NCBI RefSeq assembly: GCF_000148525.1
Contig: NZ_AEDU01000008.1
Coordinates: 1-64,000 of the forward strand
Source of the DNA: Streptococcus mitis SK564
GTDB taxonomy: Bacteria; Bacillota; Bacilli; Lactobacillales; Streptococcaceae
Length of the DNA stretch: 64,000 bases
Direction: 5' to 3'
Shown: positions 59,336 to 64,000 of the stretch, in pieces
How the letters are laid out: every line of letters begins with the position of its first letter
How positions within the stretch are numbered: position 1 is the stretch's first letter
Translations under genes and position numbers: made by a program
Notes under the pieces: model-generated
What the model was told of the DNA's origin: nothing
Seen by the model: the letters and a program-made list of their open reading frames with translations, nothing else
Databases searched by the model: none

Positions 59336-59639
59336 AAAGCAAACCAAGTTCATAAAAAACTCTAAGCAGGCAGAGCCTGCTAACTCATGACAGAAAAAGA
59401 AGTTTATCTTATAATGAAGATGAACAATACCAATCCATGGTGCTTAATAGGGCTTTTCCTAGCCTCTACAAAAAACTGCATGAACAAGAGTCGTGAAATA
59501 ACTCTAATATGCCTTGAGCATGAAAATATCTTACTAGTAGCCTCTTGTTCTATTGTTCAAATAGTTAACAGGAGGTTTTTATAATGGAAGTTATGATTGA
59601 AACGTGTTTGTATTCTTTTGAATCAGTAACTATTCCAAT
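59336..59639. other. Gap after the ycgQ-like gene
   Basis: It contains the left copy of the 45-bp direct repeat. An apparent 65-codon frame from 59387 starts inside that repeat and has no counterpart; I take it as noncoding. The rest is AT-rich without signal. Confidence 0.5.
59356..59400 (+). repeat. 45-bp direct repeat, left copy
   Basis: 44 of 45 positions match 62025-62069; both contain AAAACTCTAAGCAG, then CAGAGCCTGC (hairpin GCAGGC-AGA-GCCTGC here) and CTCATGACAGAAAAAGA. Confidence 0.85.
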
Positions 59640-60956
59640 TTATCTATCTTGAAATAAATAAAATCCCTTTGTAATACTATAAAAAATAACTAACAAAGAA
59701 ATAACTATAAGACTCGGTTGCCAAAAACCCGATATATCTACTACACTTTGGCCTAAAAGTTGGCCAATAAAGCTAACTAAAATTAAAATAATTAAATTGA
59801 AAACTACTGATACTAATAAAATTAATACCGAATGTATTATTGCCTCGCCTATACGTATTTTAAAAAGTTGTAATCTTGACAATCCCAGTGTCTTTAACTG
59901 TTTAATGTCTTCAATATCTTTATTAGAAGATAAAATTGTAAGAGAAATAGAACTAGTAATAATCAGAATAATTGGAGCAGACATATAAGCAATAAAGGAA
60001 GCTCTTGCTTCGTTTACTCCGTTTGCTGTATTCATGAATGAATACATATTTTGGGTGTAAAGAATAAACCCAGAAATGAGAGTTACTCCCATGCTCATTG
60101 AAGTTTGTATACTTTTCAAATAGCTAGGATTGGATAGTAGATTCCAAAAGCCTGTATTAACTACATAATTTTCAGTTGGAAATATCCTCATTAAAAATTT
60201 TATTAGAAACATTTGAATTGATGGAGATAGTGATTGAATAATAAGGATGTGAATAATTAATAAAAATAATACTATGCTTGACTGTTTTTCAATTATTTCT
60301 TTGTTTCTGATAAAACCTGCTGAAACAATAGAACCTATACATAGTAACCATAGGAATAAACGAACAGAGATGTTAACAAATCCAGCTACTGTAACTTTTC
60401 TTTTTTTCTTTTTCGGTTTTAATATTGATGATATTTTAAGTATTCGACTTGAATAAAAGTAAGCCCCTATCCCGACAATTGTTGGGACTATGAAAACACT
60501 CAATAAAATTGATTGAATGTTGGCTGTAATAACTAAATCAGGTAACTCATCTCTTCCTAATAAATTTTGTAAAAATTTGTAGTAACTATCTGCCATGATA
60601 AATGAAAGTATTGTACCAATACTACTAACAATCACTGCCATTAAATAAAACTGTCCAGATACTAATAAAGATAGCTGAGTTCTGCTTGCGCCTAAGATAG
60701 CCCATAATTGGTAATCCTTTGTAAAGATATCTATTAGCAGTCTTATATTATTTGAAATAAGGAAAAATAGAGTAGTCCCGCCAAAAATTATTAGCATTTG
60801 AAAAAGTTGTGAAGCGTTAATATTAGCAGTCTTTATTGAACTAGCAATACCAAATAAAGATGTTCCAACAATCAGGCTAGATACAAATAGTAATGGTATT
60901 GTTCCTAACCATTGTCTTTTTGAGTACTGAAATTGGTAAATGATTAATTTTAGCAT
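59640..60956 (-). CDS. FtsX-like ABC transporter permease
   Basis: 438 residues with about eight membrane segments, FtsX-like domains at residues 60-200 and 285-435. N-terminus MLKLIIYQFQYSKRQWLG. AT-rich, unlike neighbouring core genes. It is downstream of the ATPase on the same strand (17 bp), so both form a transporter of the peptide/bacteriocin type; substrate unknown. Confidence 0.75.
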   Translation of the reverse strand: MLKLIIYQFQYSKRQWLGTIPLLFVSSLIVGTSLFGIASSIKTANINASQLFQMLIIFGGTTLFFLISNNIRLLIDIFTKDYQLWAILGASRTQLSLLVSGQFYLMAVIVSSIGTILSFIMADSYYKFLQNLLGRDELPDLVITANIQSILLSVFIVPTIVGIGAYFYSSRILKISSILKPKKKKRKVTVAGFVNISVRLFLWLLCIGSIVSAGFIRNKEIIEKQSSIVLFLLIIHILIIQSLSPSIQMFLIKFLMRIFPTENYVVNTGFWNLLSNPSYLKSIQTSMSMGVTLISGFILYTQNMYSFMNTANGVNEARASFIAYMSAPIILIITSSISLTILSSNKDIEDIKQLKTLGLSRLQLFKIRIGEAIIHSVLILLVSVVFNLIILILVSFIGQLLGQSVVDISGFWQPSLIVISLLVIFYSITKGFYLFQDR

Positions 60957-60973
60957 AATAAATCCTCCTCAAA

Positions 60974-61705
60974 TTAATCTTTACTACTTTCAAGTGCTTG
61001 GTAGAGCTCATCAGCTGAAGGTTTAATAATTTGTCGAGATATTTTTCCGTCTTTTAAAATGAGTGCTCTGTCAGTTTTTGAAGCCAACTCAATATCATGA
61101 GTGACCATAAAAACACATTTTCCTTGACTCGCTAAATTACGAAGTGTTTCAAAAATAAGTTTTCTTGAGACGCTGTCCAGAGCTCCTGTTGGCTCATCAG
61201 CAAAAATAATTTTACTATCAGCTATTATTGCACGAGTAATAGCCACTTTTTGCTGTTCTCCACCTGATAAGGTAGCAACTAATGATGATAGTTCTGCTTT
61301 AAAATTCAAACTATCCAACATTTTTTTTACTTTATTGCTATCAACACTCTTTCCTGAGAGTCTCAGAGGAAGTGTAACATTTTCTAGTACAGGTAGAGCG
61401 GGTACCAGATTATAGTTTTGAAAAATTATTGCAATATCTTGCCTTCTAAATTTAGCAAGATTCCCTTCTTTTAAAGTATATGGATTTACACCATTGATAA
61501 CAACTTCGCCACTTGTTGGTTCAGACAAACTTGATAAGCAACTTAGCAAAGTAGACTTTCCAGAACCACTGACACCAAGTATTGATACAAATTCCCCATA
61601 ATTGACAGATAAAGAAACATCTTTCAAAATAGAGACAGTTTTGTCTTGTCCTAACAAAAATTCTTTTGAAAGGTTTGAGACTTTAACAGCTACATTATTA
61701 ACCAT
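60974..61705 (-). CDS. ABC transporter ATP-binding protein (MacB/LolD-type)
   Basis: 243 residues. Walker A GVSGSGKST, Q-loop IIFQNYNLVPALP, signature LSGGEQQKVAITRA, Walker [13 protein letters not shown]. The start at 61705 (MVNNVAVKVSNLSKEF) has AGGAGGATTTATT upstream. AT-rich; partner of the FtsX-like permease. Confidence 0.88.
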   Translation of the reverse strand: MVNNVAVKVSNLSKEFLLGQDKTVSILKDVSLSVNYGEFVSILGVSGSGKSTLLSCLSSLSEPTSGEVVINGVNPYTLKEGNLAKFRRQDIAIIFQNYNLVPALPVLENVTLPLRLSGKSVDSNKVKKMLDSLNFKAELSSLVATLSGGEQQKVAITRAIIADSKIIFADEPTGALDSVSRKLIFETLRNLASQGKCVFMVTHDIELASKTDRALILKDGKISRQIIKPSADELYQALESSKD

Positions 61706-62078
61706 AATAAATCCTCCTGATTCCAGTGTCATCTTTGATTTAATTATACAATATTGGAATTCTATTAATATTAAGTAAGTAACTTATGAAACGTATTTTT
61801 TATGGATAAAATTTCTATTTCCTCTGGATCTCGAATAAAGGTCTTCAGCGAACTAAGAATTTTTTTCTATTACCATAATAGTATCATAAATGAGGCTTGA
61901 TTGAAAGCGTAAACATAGATTTGTTAAGTGATACAACTATTCTATACAAAATTTAAACATAAAACTTAGGTATACTTAATAAATGAGAATTTAAGTTAGC
62001 TATAACGAAAATAGGAGCATATGTAAAACTCTAAGCAGACAGAGCCTGCTAACTCATGACAGAAAAAGATGTTTAGCC
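61706..62078. other. Gap upstream of the FtsX-type ABC cassette
   Basis: It contains the cassette promoter region, and on the far side the right copy of the 45-bp repeat (62025-62069). Otherwise AT-rich with no gene. Confidence 0.5.
62025..62069 (+). repeat. 45-bp direct repeat, right copy
   Basis: One mismatch to 59356-59400. It directly precedes the IS110-type transposase fragment. Confidence 0.85.
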
Positions 62079-62342
62079 TATAGTGCTGGCATTAAAAAAT
62101 CCTCACACATCACGCAAGGAAATCGCTATATCAAACAGGCTTTGACCATATCGGGATTAATTGCAGCACATTCTAAGGATCCAGCTTTTTCTTCTTTTTA
62201 CAATCGAATTTCCCAAAGAGGAAGCAAGATGAAAGCCGTCATTGCTTGTACTCATAAGATTCTCAGAATCATTTACAAACTACTCTCCACCAAGCAGACT
62301 TATCAAAAAGAAAAGGCGCTAGGACTGAGGAAACAGTTCTAA
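62079..62342 (+). pseudogene. IS110-family transposase C-terminal fragment
   Basis: The frame reads YSAGIKKSSHITQGNRYIKQ and QRGSKMKAVIACTHKILRII, characteristic of the C-terminal domain (transposase_20) of IS110/IS116/IS902 transposases, and ends at a TAA at 62342. It lacks the N-terminal DEDD catalytic half. About 88 codons remain; it is a decayed insertion sequence. Confidence 0.8.
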
Positions 62343-62426
62343 CGCCAAAACTAAAAAAATTTCAATTACAGTATAGCACAGGAAGTGATTTTTTGCGCTT
62401 TTTTACTGTCTTTTTTCAAATAAAAA

Positions 62427-62467
62427 CACCTCAAAAGTTAGATTTTCTAGCTCTAACTTTTGAGGTG
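62427..62467 (-). terminator. Terminator of the glyS-DUF896 transcript
   Basis: Perfect 16-bp stem CACCTCAAAAGTTAGA/TCTAACTTTTGAGGTG, followed on the minus strand by TTTTTATTT. Confidence 0.8.
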
Positions 62468-62535
62468 CGGCTCATTTATGTATGATAGTCTTTTGGTATT
62501 ATTTCATCTATCTTTGTTAAAAGAAATAATACATA

Positions 62536-62793
62536 TTATGAATTTGGGTCATCAAGACTACGGCCATGTAATCCTTTTTCACGTTGGACTTTACGTAGTT
62601 TTTCTGGTGTAACATCGTTCCCTTCTTCGTCCACAATTTTGATCCCTTCAATATGGTGACGAACAGTGCGACGATAACCTTCGATGTACTCCTCACGTAG
62701 TTTGGCTTGTTCTACTTTTTCTTCCGGTGTCAAGCCTTCTGCTTTTTTCTTTTTAGCTAGCTCGTTGATACGAGCAATTTTTTTCGGATCCAT
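62536..62793 (-). CDS. DUF896 protein (YnzC-like)
   Basis: 85 residues, all helical and charged: [20 protein letters not shown], then [31 protein letters not shown] in pieces. The family is small, cytoplasmic and of unknown or SOS-linked function (YnzC in Bacillus). Start at 62793 has AAAGGAGAAGAA. It lies downstream of glyS (42-bp gap), and is probably read from the same transcript. Confidence 0.9.
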   Translation of the reverse strand: MDPKKIARINELAKKKKAEGLTPEEKVEQAKLREEYIEGYRRTVRHHIEGIKIVDEEGNDVTPEKLRKVQREKGLHGRSLDDPNS

Positions 62794-62835
62794 TTCTTCT
62801 CCTTTTTGATAAGATAAAGTCCCGTTTATCAAATT

Positions 62836-64000
62836 TTATTTAGTGTTAATTTGGTTAAAACGAGCAAGCTTTGCTGCTTTTTGAGTTAAATGAGACAAGA
62901 TTGCCAAACGATTTTGACGGACTGCTTCATTTTCAGCCATAACCATGGTATTCTCAAAGAATGCATCAATGACTGGGCTAAGAGCAAAGAGTTGTTTCAA
63001 TTGCTGACTGGCAGTCCCTGACAAAACGAGTGATTCTACTGCTTCTGCCAAGGTTTTCTCTTCTTCATTCTCAAAGAGAGCCGAATCAACTGTAGCAACT
63101 CCTTCTGCCTTCTCAGCCAAGTTAAAGGCACGAGAAAGTGATTCAACAGATGGTTTAAAGTCTTCTTTCTTGCTTGCTTCTACGAGAGCACTTGCTGCTT
63201 CCAACATATCCGCCACAACAAAGTTTGAACCTGCAAGAACGGCTTCCTTGATATCTTTTGGAGTAGATCCCATCATCTTATCAACACGAGCCTTGATAAA
63301 GTCCATAACCTCTGACTTATTTTCATAAGTCAAGCTGTCAAATTTCAAAGCATAAAGGCTATCAATCAACTCATCCATAGCAATGTGCCAACCAAAGGTA
63401 TCCAAGATACGAACCACACCTTGAGTCGCACGACGAAGGGCATAAGGGTCATTAGAACCTGATGGAATCAAGCCTACTGAGAAGAAACTCAAAATCGTAT
63501 CCAATTTGTCTGCAATGGCAAGCACTGCGCCGACCTTGCTCTCTGGAAGTTCTCCTTCAGCTGAAGTAGGCATGTAGTGTTCACGAATAGCAGCTGCCAC
63601 CGCTGGAGTTTCCCCAGCAAGAAGGGCATATTTCTCACCCATAATTCCTTGGAGTTCATCAAATTCACCAACCATACCTGTCAACAAGTCAAACTTGTAA
63701 ATGGCTGCTGCACGGGCTAGGTCAATCGTTTCATCCGCTGACAAGCCTGCTTTTTCTGCCAATAGAATAGCAATCTGACCAGTACGAATCATGTGTTCAC
63801 GAAGGGAACCGATTTTCTCATGGAAAGTCACATTGTTTAATTTTTCAACAAGGTCAGAAATCACCAATTTTTGGTCTTCACGCCAGAAGAATTCACCGTC
63901 TTCCAAGCGGGCTACCAAGACTTTTTCATTTCCTTTGATGACATTTTCCAAATACTCTGCATTTCCGTTACGAACAGAAATGAAGTTTGGCAAGAGCTTG
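62836..64000 (-). CDS. glyS: Glycyl-tRNA synthetase beta subunit, 3' part
   Basis: About 388 C-terminal codons; the start lies beyond the window. It is the beta subunit of the alpha2beta2 bacterial glycyl-tRNA synthetase. The piece starts [20 protein letters not shown], includes [57 protein letters not shown] (in pieces), an HD-like core, and a C-terminal anticodon-binding helical domain ending FNQINTK. glyQ should be upstream, outside the window. Confidence 0.95.
   Translation of the reverse strand, partial: KLLPNFISVRNGNAEYLENVIKGNEKVLVARLEDGEFFWREDQKLVISDLVEKLNNVTFHEKIGSLREHMIRTGQIAILLAEKAGLSADETIDLARAAAIYKFDLLTGMVGEFDELQGIMGEKYALLAGETPAVAAAIREHYMPTSAEGELPESKVGAVLAIADKLDTILSFFSVGLIPSGSNDPYALRRATQGVVRILDTFGWHIAMDELIDSLYALKFDSLTYENKSEVMDFIKARVDKMMGSTPKDIKEAVLAGSNFVVADMLEAASALVEASKKEDFKPSVESLSRAFNLAEKAEGVATVDSALFENEEEKTLAEAVESLVLSGTASQQLKQLFALSPVIDAFFENTMVMAENEAVRQNRLAILSHLTQKAAKLARFNQINTK

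Noticed and set aside
59387-59584. 65-codon frame beginning in the 45-bp repeat
   Set aside because: Starts within the direct repeat; the other repeat copy has a stop three codons later; no ribosome site or family resemblance.

Overview
The window comes from a low-GC Gram-positive chromosome of the Streptococcus mitis group (S. mitis, S. oralis or S. pneumoniae). The evidence is the M26-type surface zinc protease, the tmRNA tag AKNNTSYALAA, a pneumococcal-type BOX repeat, the streptococcal XerS/difSL pair, an SMK-box metK leader and an ISL3-family insertion sequence. The species cannot be fixed from sequence reading alone.

Layout. 1-4338 is the 3' part of a large M26 zinc metalloprotease gene, followed by a MITE-like inverted repeat. 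4.6-13.3 kb is mostly housekeeping: a PyrR-controlled uracil permease, rsmG, lemA-htpX, a TrmH-type rRNA methyltransferase, peptide deformylase, a CapA-like phosphoesterase, a HAD phosphatase and an SGNH hydrolase. 13.37 kb holds tmRNA, whose 3' end is duplicated 210 bp downstream, a scar of an integrated element. 14-22.4 kb carries a thioredoxin-like protein, phosphoglucomutase, an ABC-F ATPase, an Rgg-type regulator with an MFS transporter, and DNA ligase. 22.5-30.7 kb is a glycogen/alpha-glucan block (pulA, then the overlapping operon glgB-glgC-glgD-glgA) with a cre site at glgB. 30.7-34.4 kb holds a SerB-like phosphatase, glycerate kinase, a DUF1694 protein and enolase.

34.5-37.6 kb is the replication-terminus region. 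An intact ISL3 element with an 8-bp target duplication has landed in the scar between the enolase terminator and a phage-integrase fragment. It is followed by xerS and its recombination site difSL. Gene orientation flips here: mostly plus before the site, mostly minus after it.

38-49 kb contains metK with a SAM-III (SMK) riboswitch, small membrane proteins, a Cof-type phosphatase, an ABC exporter divergent from or convergent with a two-component system, an AT-rich two-gene cassette of unknown function, a VIT-family protein and a Bce-type peptide-antibiotic ABC transporter preceded by a 36-codon small ORF. 50.3-53.9 kb is the most unusual locus: a three-gene operon of a large membrane protein with a DH (nuclease-like) motif, a tail-anchored coiled-coil protein and a CbbX/SpoVK-type AAA+ ATPase. 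It looks like an undescribed membrane-associated system, possibly defensive.

54-64 kb contains a PspC protein, SprT, Tex, an unassigned small RNA with its own strong promoter and terminator, a YcgR/YcgQ-type permease pair, an AT-rich FtsX-type ABC cassette bracketed by a 45-bp direct repeat and an IS110 transposase fragment, a DUF896 protein and the 3' part of glyS. Four genes (the TrmH-type methyltransferase, ABC-F, ligA, tex) share an extended -10 box exactly 6 bp before the start codon, so they probably give leaderless transcripts.
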